Origin: Planctomycetales bacterium
GTDB lineage: Bacteria > Planctomycetota > JAKEIC01
Length of the DNA stretch: 40,016 nt
Reading direction: 5' to 3'
NCBI GenBank assembly: GCA_022614695.1
Contig: JAKEIC010000208.1
Span: 1-40,016 of the forward strand
A program made the position numbers and the translations under genes. The first letter of the stretch is position 1. Each line of letters starts with the position of its first letter. The notes beneath the pieces were generated by a model that saw nothing but the letters and a program-made list of their open reading frames with translations, did no database searches and was not told where the DNA came from. Below, one piece after another: positions 26,295 through 35,200 of this stretch.

Positions 26295-26758
26295 CGGCGC
26301 GCCGACTCGATCGCGAGGAGCGCCCGCTTGCGCGCGAGTCCGCCCCCGAAGCCGCCGAGGCCGTCCGAGGCCACGACCCGGTGACACGGGATCAGGACAG
26401 CGATCGGGTTCGAGCCGACCGCGCCGCCGATCGCCCGGGCGGCCCCGGGACTCCCGGCCCGCGCGGCCAGGGCGCCGTAGGTGACCGTCTCGCCGTGGGG
26501 AATGCGGCGCAGCGCCGCCCAGACTCGGCGCTGCCACGGGGTCCCCGCCGGGTCGAGCGGGACCGAGAAGCGGGCGCGGCGGCCGGCGAAGTAGTCGGCG
26601 AGTTCGCGCGCGGCGCGGCGCGTGACCGCGTTCGGGCCCCTGCGGGCGTCGTTCCCGCGCGAGACCCGGCCCGCGAATTCCACGGCCACCACCGCACGGT
26701 CCGTGGCCGCGATCCGGAGCGGACCGACGGGCGAGGGGACGAGCTGCTCGGTGATCAT
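26291..26758 (-). CDS. ogt: methylated-DNA--protein-cysteine S-methyltransferase (O6-alkylguanine repair)
   Basis: A 155-residue suicide DNA-repair enzyme that moves the alkyl group from O6-alkylguanine to its own cysteine. The active site is IPCHRVV (Cys125), preceded by TPWQRRVWAALRRIPHGETVTYGALAARAG, the helix-turn-helix that binds DNA, with GSNPIAVLI between; GGFGGGLARKRALLAIE closes the domain. It has the short Ogt-type length with no AraC-like Ada domain. ATG 26758 is six bases after TAGAAT in the minus strand, identical in layout to surE (TAGAATCCCGCC then start), so it is probably leaderless. It is divergent from the thioredoxin-NHL gene. Confidence 0.94.
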   Translation of the reverse strand: MITEQLVPSPVGPLRIAATDRAVVAVEFAGRVSRGNDARRGPNAVTRRAARELADYFAGRRARFSVPLDPAGTPWQRRVWAALRRIPHGETVTYGALAARAGSPGAARAIGGAVGSNPIAVLIPCHRVVASDGLGGFGGGLARKRALLAIESARR

Positions 26759-26764
26759 GGCGGG

Positions 26765-26774
26765 ATTCTACAAT
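26765..26774. promoter_or_regulatory. overlapping divergent -10 boxes of ogt and the thioredoxin-NHL gene
   Basis: Minus strand TAGAAT (26770-26765) lies six bases before ATG 26758. Plus strand TACAAT (26769-26774) lies six bases before GTG 26781. The two boxes share two bases, and both transcripts are predicted to be leaderless. Confidence 0.5.
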
Positions 26775-26780
26775 GGACCC

Positions 26781-28373
26781 GTGAAGTGGACCCTGGTGAT
26801 CGCGGCCGCCCTCGTCATCGCGTGGGTCGTGAACGCGCCCCGCGGCCGGCGGCCGATCGCCCCGGCGCTCGCGGCGCAGGAGGGCCGGGGGAAGGAGGCC
26901 GACGTGGACGACCGCGTCCAGGCACCGGAGCTCTCCGGCGGCCGGGGCTGGATCAACACCGACCGGGAGATCCGGCTCGCCGACTTGAAGGGCAAGCTCG
27001 TCCTCCTCGACTTCTGGACGTTCGGCTGAGTGAACTGCCACCACGTCTTCCCGGACCTCGCGAGGCTCGAGAAGACGTTCCACCAGGAGCTGGTGGTGAT
27101 CGGGGTCCACTCGGCGAAGTTCCCAAACGAGCGCGAGACGGAGAACATCCGGAAGGCGGTCCTCCGCCACGGGATCGCCCATCCGGTCGTGAACGACGCC
27201 GACATGGCGATCTGGAAGCGATACGGCGTGCGGGGGTGGCCGACCCTCATGCTCGTGGATCCGGAGGGAGTCGTCGTCGGCTACGTCTCGGGCGAGGGGA
27301 ACCACGACCTCCTCGCGGAGACCATCCGCGAGACGATCGCCGCGGCGGAGAGGAAGGGGACCCTCTCCCGCAGGCCCGTCTTGTTCCCGCGGGACCGCGA
27401 GCCGGAGCGGCCGCTCCTCTTCCCGGGCAAGGTCCACGCCACGGCCGACCGGCTCTTCGTCTCGGACACCGCGCACCACCGGATCGTGGTGGCCGACCAT
27501 ACGGGGAAGGTCCTCGATCGGATCGGGTCGGGGACCGAGGGATTCGCCGACGGGGCTTTTGCCGACGCCCGGTTCCGGTATCCCCAGGGGCTCCACGCCT
27601 CGGGGGGCAAGCTCTGGGTGGCCGACACCGAGAACCACAGGATCCGCGAGGCCGACCTCGCCGAGCGGACCGTGCGGACCCTCGCGGGGACGGGCGAGCA
27701 GGTCCACACGCGCGACGGCGGGCCGGCGCTTGAGACCCCGCTCAACTCCCCGTGGGACGTCGTGCCTGCGGGCTCCCTCCTGTACGTCGCGATGGCGGGC
27801 CAGCACCAGGTCTGGACGCTGGACCTCGCGCGCGGCGTCGCGGCGCCCTGGGCCGGAGACGGCCGCGAGACCCTCGAGGACGGCTCGCGCGCCGAGGCCT
27901 CGTTCAACCAGCCGAGCGGACTCGCGCTCGGGGAGGGGACTCTCTACGTCGCCGACGCCGAGGTGAGCGGCATCCGGGCGGTGGCCACCGGACCCGGAGG
28001 CCGGGTCCGGACCCTCGTCGGCGCCGGGCTCTTCGAGTTCGGGGACCGGGACGGCGTCAGGGACGAGGTAAGGATGCAGCACGTCCTCCACGTCGCCCTC
28101 GACCCCGCCGGGAAGCGCCTCTTCGTCGCCGACTCCTACAACCACAAGGTGAAGACCCTCGACCTCGAGAGCGGCCGCGTGGCGACCTTCCTCGGCGACG
28201 GGACGCCGGGGGCCACCGACGATCCCCCGCGCCTCTTCGAGCCCGGAGGCCTGGCGGTGGCCGGCGGCCGGCTGTTCATCGCCGACACGAACAACCATGC
28301 GGTTCGGGTCACGGACCTCGCGACGGGGAAGCTCTCGACGCTCGCGTTCGCGGGCCTCGGGCCACCGCGCTAG
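26781..28373 (+). CDS. thioredoxin-like / NHL-repeat protein with in-frame UGA, probable selenoprotein
   Basis: A 530-residue product if the TGA at 27027-27029 is read as selenocysteine (residue 83). Start GTG 26781 gives a membrane anchor MKWTLVIAAALVIAWVV. Then comes a thioredoxin-fold domain: [46 protein letters not shown] (cis-Pro in GWP). Homologues carry WTYGCINC or WTYCCINC here, so the UGA replaces the first Cys of CxxC, giving UxxC. From about residue 215 to the end are NHL repeats of a beta-propeller (FVSDTAHHRIVVAD, WVADTENHRIREAD, YVADAEVSGIRAV, FVADSYNHKVKTLD, FIADTNNHAVRVTD). Reading frame and similarity run unbroken across the UGA. A hairpin follows it. The alternative is a nonsense mutation or sequencing error. 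Probably an envelope thiol-redox protein. Confidence 0.8.
27044..27077 (+). promoter_or_regulatory. candidate bacterial SECIS hairpin
   Basis: Starting 14 nt after the UGA: CGTCTTC (27044-27050) pairs perfectly with GAAGACG (27071-27077). Inside, three pairs (27052-27054 with 27067-27069) and three more (27056-27058 with 27063-27065) are separated by 1x1 mismatches and close on a CGCG tetraloop (27059-27062). The apical loop lies about 30 nt after UGA and contains a G in its first two bases, as bacterial SECIS elements usually do. GC-rich coding sequence folds easily, so this is supportive, not proof. Confidence 0.5.
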
Positions 28374-28390
28374 GCTCGGAACCGCCGTGA

Positions 28391-28396
28391 TAGACT
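28391..28396 (+). promoter_or_regulatory. -10 box upstream of the outer-membrane-like gene
   Basis: TAGACT 50 bases before ATG 28447, followed by a leader with GGGAGG. No good -35 is visible. Confidence 0.35.
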
Positions 28397-28446
28397 CGTG
28401 CCCCCGACCCATCGGGCCGGGCGCGAGAGGCGCCGGGAGGTTTCCG

Positions 28447-29166
28447 ATGCTCCGACGGTGCACGGTCGCGATCGGCGCTGTCGCCCTCGGGGCGCTCTCG
28501 TCCCGGGCCTTCGCCGGCGAGCCGGAGCCGCGCCTCGGGCTCCGCGAGGCGATCCTCTTCCCGCAGGAGCCTGTCCCGAGCGAGCCGGGACCGGGCGGCT
28601 TCGCCCCGGCGGGGGGCCCCGCGGGACCCGAGGAGGCGCAGAAGCCCCTCCGGTTCCAGGTCGCCGGCGCGGGGGCGTACGGGGGCACCGGCGACGCCTC
28701 GGGGTATGTCTTCGACATCGAGTTCGAAGCCGCGCTCGGGAAGCCCTTCGGTCTCGCGGGGGCGATCGTCCACTACGGCTACGAGTGGGACAACGGCGAG
28801 GACCTCGCCCCGGGGAACGAGGCCGAGGAGGAGGAGGGGAGCGGGACGGGGATCGGGGTCGAGTGGCGCTGGTACGCGTCCGGCAAGGCCTTCCACGGCT
28901 TCTTCCTCGGCGCGGGCGCGACGCTCTTCGTCGTCGCCGACTGGGAGTTCAAGGGCGACGCGAACATGAACGGGACCTACGAGCCGAGCGAGATCGAGGA
29001 AGGGGACAACGCCGTCTTCGAGCTCCACGCGACCCTCGGCGTGACGATCCGGATCGGGCGGGTCTTCGGCCTCACGCCGTACCTGATCTTCGGGAACTTC
29101 TTCTCGAGTTCCCCCGAGGCGGGGATCTACGGAGGCGTCGGCCTGCGCGGGGGCTTTGCGTTCTGA
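28447..29166 (+). CDS. hypothetical outer-membrane beta-barrel-like protein
   Basis: A 239-residue exported protein with a signal peptide (MLRRCTVAIGAVALGALSSRAFAG, about 23 residues), a Pro/Gly-rich spacer (about 40-65) and a set of alternating amphipathic strands (FDIEFEAALGKPFGLAGAIVHYGYEW, GIGVEWRWYASGKAFHGFFLGAGATLFVVADWEF, LHATLGVTIRIGRVFGLTPYLIFG, GIYGGVGLRGGFAF). The chain ends in Phe, as many BAM-inserted barrels do. An acidic stretch (EAEEEEGSG, about 125-133) and a GDANMNGTYEPSEIEEGD segment with EF-hand-like or dockerin-like acidic spacing could bind Ca2+. GGGAGG lies six bases before ATG 28447. The next gene follows after four bases, suggesting an operon. Confidence 0.68.
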   Translation: MLRRCTVAIGAVALGALSSRAFAGEPEPRLGLREAILFPQEPVPSEPGPGGFAPAGGPAGPEEAQKPLRFQVAGAGAYGGTGDASGYVFDIEFEAALGKPFGLAGAIVHYGYEWDNGEDLAPGNEAEEEEGSGTGIGVEWRWYASGKAFHGFFLGAGATLFVVADWEFKGDANMNGTYEPSEIEEGDNAVFELHATLGVTIRIGRVFGLTPYLIFGNFFSSSPEAGIYGGVGLRGGFAF

Positions 29167-29170
29167 GCGG

Positions 29171-30409
29171 ATGGCCGAGGCGCCGCTTCCCCTCGTCTTC
29201 CCGCTCCGGCAGAGGCTCGCGACGTCGCCACTCGCGGACCCGGCGGGGGCCGTGCGCGCCGGGCTCGGGCCGTGGCTCGCCGGCCGCGTCGCGCCGGGGG
29301 CCCGGGTCGCGATCACGGCGGGGTCGCGCGGGGTCGCGAACTACCCCGTGCTCCTGCGCGCCGCGTGCGAGGCGAACGCCACGGCGGGAGGGCGCCCGCT
29401 CCTCGTCCCGGCCATGGGATCGCACGGGGGCGGGACCCCCGAGGGTCGCCGGGCCCTCCTCGCTCGGCTCGGCGTGACGCCGGAGTCGGTCGGGGCGCCG
29501 ATCGAGGACGGGGAACCCGTGCCGATCGGGGAGACCCCGGACCGGATCCCGGTCTTCGCCGCGCGGCCGGCCGCGGAGGCGGCGGGGATCGTGGTCCTCA
29601 ACCGGGTGAAGCCCCACTCGCTCCTCGAGGATCCCCTCGGGAGCGGGCTCCGGAAGATGCTCGGGCTCGGGCTTGGGGGGCCGGCCGGCGCCGAGGCGCT
29701 GCACGGGCGGGGGATCGAGAGCGTCGTGGTGACGGCCCGGGTGGCGCGCGAGAAGCTGCGGGTCCTCGCGGGCGTCGCGATCGTCGAGGACGGCGCGGGC
29801 GAGACGGCGATCGTCGAGGCGGTCCCGCCCGAGCGGTTCGACGAGGCGGACGAGCGCCTCCTCGCCGAGGCGCGGAGGTTCCTCCCCGGGCTCCCCTTCG
29901 ACCGCCTCGACGCGCTGGCCCTCCGCCGGATCGGGAAGGACGTGTCCGGCGTGGGCATGGACCCGAACGTGATCGGCCGCTACCGCCGGCTCGGGATCCC
30001 GCCGCGGATGGAGGACGTCGTCCGGATCGGCCGCATCGCCGTCTGCGGGCTCACGGAGGCGACGGGCGGGAACGCCCTCGGGGTGGGGATGGCCGACGTC
30101 GCCACCGCTCGAGTGCGGGACCGGATGGACGCCGCCGCGACCGCGGTGAACGCGCGGACGGCCGGCTTCGCCGGGGGCGACCGCCTGCGCGAGGTGGTCG
30201 CGACGGACCGCGACGCCGTCGTCTTCGCCTGCCGCGGGAAGCCTTCCGACCGGGTCCGCCTCCTCATCGCGCGGGACACGGCGCACCTCGAGCGCCTCCT
30301 CGCCTCCTCGGCGCTGCTCCCCGAGGCCCGGGCCCTCGCGCGGCTCGAGGTGCTCGGCCCGCCCGGCCCGATCCCGTTCGACGCCGGGGGCTCCCTCGAG
30401 GAGCCGTGA
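29171..30409 (+). CDS. LarA-like (DUF2088) family protein
   Basis: A 412-residue protein related to the nickel-pincer lactate racemase LarA superfamily. Features: VAITAGSRGVANYP, LLVPAMGSHGGGTPEGRRALLARLGV (a His in the SHG loop where LarA has its THR loop), VVLNRVKPHSLLEDPLGSGLRKMLGLGLGG (VKPH, another conserved His), AVCGLTEATGGNALGVGMADVATARV, and a C-terminal region with SSALLPEARAL. Many members act on other 2-hydroxyacids or are uncharacterised. No larB, larC or larE is visible nearby, so cofactor dependence is uncertain. It follows the outer-membrane-like gene by four bases. Confidence 0.8.
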   Translation: MAEAPLPLVFPLRQRLATSPLADPAGAVRAGLGPWLAGRVAPGARVAITAGSRGVANYPVLLRAACEANATAGGRPLLVPAMGSHGGGTPEGRRALLARLGVTPESVGAPIEDGEPVPIGETPDRIPVFAARPAAEAAGIVVLNRVKPHSLLEDPLGSGLRKMLGLGLGGPAGAEALHGRGIESVVVTARVAREKLRVLAGVAIVEDGAGETAIVEAVPPERFDEADERLLAEARRFLPGLPFDRLDALALRRIGKDVSGVGMDPNVIGRYRRLGIPPRMEDVVRIGRIAVCGLTEATGGNALGVGMADVATARVRDRMDAAATAVNARTAGFAGGDRLREVVATDRDAVVFACRGKPSDRVRLLIARDTAHLERLLASSALLPEARALARLEVLGPPGPIPFDAGGSLEEP

Positions 30410-30467
30410 AGCGAGCCGTGAACCCGGGGAGGCCGGCGCTCGTTCGGAGGGATGGACCGAGGGACCC

Positions 30468-30752
30468 GTGCGGCGCGCCACTTCCGACGAAGACGTCCGT
30501 CCGCTCTCGATCCTGATCGCCGTGGAGGCGCTCGCGATCGCGAGCCTGCTCGCGGCGTGGCTCCCCGGGGAGCGCATCACCTCCGCGCGGCTCTCGCCGG
30601 GGATGTTCCCCTGGCCGTCGCGACCGGAAGCCGTCACTGTCGTGGACTGCTGCCCGCCCCTCGACGAAGCCGACCCCGAGGAGGAGAACCCCGGGGACCT
30701 CGCCGAAGCGCTCCTGCCGTCCCGCACAGACCCGGCGGTGGAGATCTGCTGA
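30468..30752 (+). CDS. small membrane-anchored hypothetical protein (94 aa)
   Basis: A 94-residue protein starting at GTG 30468 with one membrane helix near the N-terminus (LSILIAVEALAIASLLAAWL, about 13-32) and an acidic soluble tail (DCCPPLDEADPEEENPGDLAE) ending in Cys. No family recognised. The CC pair and terminal Cys might bind metal or form disulfides. A purine-rich run, GAGGGACCC, precedes the start but is not a strong ribosome binding site. It converges on the zinc-ribbon gene. It may be co-transcribed with the LarA-like gene 58 bases upstream. Confidence 0.5.
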   Translation: MRRATSDEDVRPLSILIAVEALAIASLLAAWLPGERITSARLSPGMFPWPSRPEAVTVVDCCPPLDEADPEEENPGDLAEALLPSRTDPAVEIC

Positions 30753-30780
30753 GGTTGAGCCCAGGCCCGGTCGGGGCCCG

Positions 30781-30993
30781 TCACTCCTCGGCGTCCTCTT
30801 CCTTCTGCTGGAAGTCCTTCCCGCAGCGGGGGCACTTTGTCGAGAGGGGCGGCGCGTCGGACTTGCCGCAGCGCGGGCAGGGGCCGCGGAGCCGCGTCTC
30901 GCACATGGGGCAGCGGTTCCAACGCGGCGAGACCACCGTCTTGCAGGCCGGGCAGAACTCGACGGCGGGACTCGGCGGCCTCTTCTCGGCCAT
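30781..30993 (-). CDS. double zinc-ribbon protein (70 aa)
   Basis: Seventy residues with four CxxC knuckles: FCPACKT, RCPMCET, PCPRCGK and KCPRCGK, forming two zinc ribbons, followed by a Lys/Glu tail (FQQKEEDAEE). This double-zinc-ribbon pattern is found in small proteins that bind nucleic acid or protein. Its ATG overlaps the stop of the upstream CAP-domain gene (TGATG), so translation is coupled. Specific partner unknown. Confidence 0.78.
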   Translation of the reverse strand: MAEKRPPSPAVEFCPACKTVVSPRWNRCPMCETRLRGPCPRCGKSDAPPLSTKCPRCGKDFQQKEEDAEE

Positions 30994-32186
30994 CAGTACC
31001 GGATCCCGGGCGGCGACCCCTCTTCCCCCGCGCCCGGCACGAACGTCGAGTAGCCCTTGCTCCCCGCGCCGGCCTCGGTCCAGTCCGGCTCAATCATCGC
31101 GCGGTGGTGGCCGCCGTCCCACTTCCACATCTCGACGGCGCTCGACTGGGTGCCGAGGCTCGAGCAGCACTCGGTCACCTCGGCCTTGTAGCCCTCGTTC
31201 GACGCCCGCTTCTGGGGGTCCTTGTTGGCCTCGACCGGAGAGAAATGGTCGAAGTAGCCCATCGCGACCATCTCCTCCGAGTGCTTCTTCGCCGCCCGGT
31301 AGAGCTTCTCGTTGTGGCGGAGGGGGGAGATCCCGAGTGCCGGCCGGATCCGGTTGATGCTCTCGATGCCCCGGGCCTCCTGCTTGTCCATCCCGCAGGG
31401 GTTCCTCGCGTTCCAGGCGACGATCGAGCGGCCGTAGGCGTGGAAGGCGCAGAGCTTCCGCCAGCCCGCCGGGAGGGACTTGTACTCGGCCACCGCGGCC
31501 GTCCAGTCCTCCTCCGCGAGGGCGAGGAAGAACCGTTCGTCGGCGGCGAGGTCGGGGAGCGGGAGAATCGTGTCCTTCCCGAGGTAGGAGGCGCACTCGA
31601 CGTGCGCGGCGAGGGCCGCCGCCAGGTCCTCGCGGAGCTTCCGGGCGCGAGCGGGCGGGGTCGCGAGCGCCGCCGCCGCCGCCTCGTCGAGGAAGGGCTC
31701 CAGGGCCTCGTAGGCCTTGCGCGCCGCGTCCTCGCGGGCCTTGGCGACGTCGTAGCCGATCTCGGGCCCCGTCACGGGCTGCTTCCGCGGAGGGGGGAAC
31801 TTCACCGCGTCGAAGAGCCAGGCGTTCGCGTGGTCCCGGAGCCCCCCCCACTCGATCCGGAGCTTCGCGAGCCCGGGGTTCTCCTCGGGCCCCCTCGCGA
31901 GAGCCCGGACCCGCAGGAGCGCGCCCTCCACGCGTCGGCGCCGGTCCGCCTCGAGGTCGGCGAGCGCCTTCCGGAGCCTCTCGGCCGCCTCGCCGCCCCG
32001 GTCCCGGAGGCTGCGGACCGCCTCGGCCCGCGCCCCGGGCGTCTTCGCCCGACGCACCGTGTCGAGGAGCTTCGTCACCTCCGGGTCGGGCGGCGCGGGC
32101 GTCGTCGCCCCTTCCTGAGCGGGGGCGATCCGGACGGCCCCGGCGAGCCCGGCGACGAGCGCGAGGGCGAACGAGACGTTTCTCAC
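30993..32186 (-). CDS. exported CAP/SCP-domain protein
   Basis: A 397-residue protein. GTG 32186 gives a clean signal peptide (MRNVSFALALVAGLAGAVRIAPAQ), with GGTGG upstream; a longer start at 32225 would spoil it and reach almost to gyrB. Residues about 25-250 are a charged helical region with no recognised domain (VRRAKTPGARAEAVRSLRDRG resembles a HEAT helix pair). The C-terminal region (about 270-390) is a CAP/SCP domain: ESINRIRPALGISPLRHNEKLYRAAKKHSEEM, then GYFDHFSPV and the later EMWKWDGGHHRAMIEPDWTEAG. CAP proteins are extracellular and may bind sterols or act in adhesion; the function here is unknown. Cys pairs suggest disulfides. It is directly downstream of gyrB on the same strand. 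Confidence 0.8.
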   Translation of the reverse strand: MRNVSFALALVAGLAGAVRIAPAQEGATTPAPPDPEVTKLLDTVRRAKTPGARAEAVRSLRDRGGEAAERLRKALADLEADRRRRVEGALLRVRALARGPEENPGLAKLRIEWGGLRDHANAWLFDAVKFPPPRKQPVTGPEIGYDVAKAREDAARKAYEALEPFLDEAAAAALATPPARARKLREDLAAALAAHVECASYLGKDTILPLPDLAADERFFLALAEEDWTAAVAEYKSLPAGWRKLCAFHAYGRSIVAWNARNPCGMDKQEARGIESINRIRPALGISPLRHNEKLYRAAKKHSEEMVAMGYFDHFSPVEANKDPQKRASNEGYKAEVTECCSSLGTQSSAVEMWKWDGGHHRAMIEPDWTEAGAGSKGYSTFVPGAGEEGSPPGIRY

Positions 32187-32231
32187 GGTGCCCACCGTTC
32201 TCCCGCGCCGGGGCCCCGCTGTCAACGGGTC

Positions 32232-35200
32232 CTACACGTCGAGGTACCGGACCTCCCGCGCGTACTTCTCGATGAACTCCCGCCGGGGCTCGACCACCTC
32301 GCCCATGAGGACCGTGAAGATGCGGTCGGCCTCGATCGCGTCGGAGACCCGGACCCGCAGGAGGGTCCGCTTCGCCGGGTCCATCGTCGTCTCCCAGAGC
32401 TGCTCGGGCTGCATCTCGCCGAGCCCCTTGAACCGCTGGACGTCCACGCCGCGCTGGCCCGCCGCGCGCAGCGCCTCGGCGAGGCACGCCAGGTCGCGCA
32501 CGGGTGTCGCGACCTCGCCCGACTTGACCATGAAGAGGGGCGGCGCGTCCGCGGAACGGGCGTAGTCCTCGGCCCGGAGCCCGAGCGACTCGATGTCGCG
32601 GAGCGCCTCGCCGAACTCCTTGGAGCCGTGCAGCTCCACGAGGCGGACCGCGTCATTCTCCTCCTCCGCCCCCGCGGGCGGAGCGCCCTCCGCCGCTGCT
32701 ACCGTCGGCTCCTGCCGGTGCCGCTCGGCGATCCCCTGGAGGAACTGGTCCCGCAGCGTGTCGGAGGCGAAGTAGTGCACCTTGCCCCCGTACTCGGCCC
32801 GGTAGAGCGGGAAGGCCCCTGTCTCGCGGTCGCGGAGGGGCAGGAGATCGGCCACGCTCACCCCGCGCCTCGCGAGCCCGCGCACCGGCGCTTCGGCCTT
32901 CTGCAGGGTCTCGACGAGCCGCCGGAGCCGGTCCCCCTCGAGGCGGCCGCCCCCGCCCGCGCGCTCGACCGCCGCCTCCTCGAGCCCTCGCCGGACCAGC
33001 TCGGCCGTGAGCTCCCCGTCCGTCTGCACGTAGCGCTCGGAGCCCTTGCGCGCCACGCGGTAGAGCGGCGGCTGCGCCGCGTAGACATGGCCGTGCTCGA
33101 TCAGCGCCGGCATCTGGCGGAAGAAGAACGTGAGGAGGAGTGTCCGGATGTGCGAGCCGTCCACGTCGGCGTCGGTGAGAAGGATGATGCGGCCGTAGCG
33201 GAGGTCGTCGAGCTTGAACTCGTCCTGGCCGATCCCGGTCCCGAGCGCCGAGACGATGGTCTGGATCTCGGCGTGGCCGAGCATCTTGTCGAGACGCGCC
33301 TTCTCGACGTTGAGGATCTTGCCCCGGATCGGGAGGATCGCCTGGAAGCGCCGGTCCCGGGCTTGCTTGGCACTGTTGTGGACGAAGACGCCGGCCGCGA
33401 GCGCGAAGTTGTGGGTTTCAGGGACCTCGAGGTCGTAGACGTCGCGATGCTCGTCGAGAGGCTCAACCGACCGGACCCGGTGGTTGTGGAGTCGGACGGC
33501 CTCCTCCAGTCGGCTCGCATCTCCCTCGAAGTACCGTTCGCATAGGGTGTCGAACCGGAGCAGGCTCTTGTCCCGCCGGCGCCGGCGCTCGGCGTCGTAG
33601 GCATCAGCGGAAACCTGGCCCGTATGAGAGAGGAGCTCGCGGAGAAGCCCCAGTCCTTTCCGGCGGTACGTCTCGGCTAGCGTTCGCGTTCGTCGGGCAC
33701 GGAAGCTCTCGGTCCACTGCTCTCGGGTCGCTCCCCGGCGCCAGGCCTTGAGGGTTTCGTCCGACCACTGCCTGCGCGCGAGCTGCCGGAGGGTCTCCCG
33801 CCGTTCCGGTTCGGTCTCGAAGAGTCGTCGCAGGCGCTCCGCCTGACACTTCCGATTCCTCGGATCGGCCCAGTAGCTCCGTTGTGCCTGGTCGAGGGCC
33901 GCCCGGTTCCTCTCCTGATAGTCGGGTCGCGACCGGTAGAACGACAGGAAGGCATCCATCATGTACCGGCGATACTCCGGGTTCTCCCACTGTCTCCGGG
34001 CGCGCTCGCGCAGCAATCTCCGCATTTCGGGTCGGGACATCGCCTCCCGGATCTTCTTCCGGAACTCTTCGGTGCGGTGAAGCTCCCGGACTCGGTCCTT
34101 TACATCGGGCCGATGGAGGGTCTGGGAGAGATGTCGGCGATGGTGCTCGAGGTGTTCTGCCGGCGAGAGCCGCGCGATGTTCGTCGGGTTGTTGTTGCGC
34201 TTGTTGCCATCCCGATGGTGCCGGTGCTCTCCGTCATGGGTCGAGTAGACGCCGACGGCGATGTTCCAGGCGTCCGCGAGCAGGTGCGTGAAGATCCACC
34301 GGCTGTCGCCGGGATCGAAGACCATCTCGTAGCCCTCGATCGTGATCCGTCGGCCCTTCCGGGAGAGCTGCCGTCGAAGCGGCATCAGCGAGTCGCCGGC
34401 CCGGAGGTCCTGCACGGCTCGGTAGCTCCCGTCACGCAGCATGAACCGGTGATCGGGCGTGCAGACGATCTCCTCGCCGTTGTCGAGAGTCACCTTCACG
34501 ACCACGGCGGATCGCCGGGTGACCCGGACGTTCGTGATCGGCGCGAGCCTGACGTGGTTCCCGGGCAGCACCGTGTAGGCGAAGTGCCGCCGGCCTGCGC
34601 TCCACTCCCGCCCGAGCTGCTCGAAGGTCACGTCGCGCCCGTCCGCCAGGGCGACCTTCGTGTCTCCCGAGAAGCAGCCGCCCGCCGAGTCCCCCTCCAC
34701 GATGAACATCTCGCTCTCGTCGCGGTCCTTGCTCTGGCAGTCGGCGAGCTTGCCCGGGAGCGAGCCGCTCGAGAGGGCGCCCTTCCTCCGGATCAGGTCG
34801 CGGGCCTTCCGCGCCGCCTCGCGCGCCTCGGAGGCGCGGACGGCCTTCTCGAGGATGGCCTTGGCCACGGCCGGGTGCTCCTCGAGGTAGATCTCCAGCT
34901 CCTCGTTCACGGTCGTCTCGACGAAGCTCCCCACCTCGGAGTTCCCGAGCTTCGACTTCGTCTGCCCCTCGAACTGCGGCTCGGGGAAGAGCACCGAGAG
35001 CACGGCCACGAGGCCCTCGCGCAGGTCCTCGCCCTGGAGCGACTCGCCCTCGTCCTTGAACATCTTCTGCGCCCGCGCGTACGCGTTGAAGGTCCGCGTG
35101 AGCGCCGCGCGGAACCCCGTGAGGTGCGTGCCCCCCTCCTCGGTGGGGATGTTGTTCACGTAGGTGAAGATGCTCTCGGCGTACTCGTCGTTGTATTGCA

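Noticed and set aside
26757-27029. Treating the thioredoxin-NHL locus as two separate genes or as a simple pseudogene
   Set aside because: The first part would end just before the redox motif, and the second would lack half of the thioredoxin fold; only one codon is affected and it lies exactly at the catalytic Cys.
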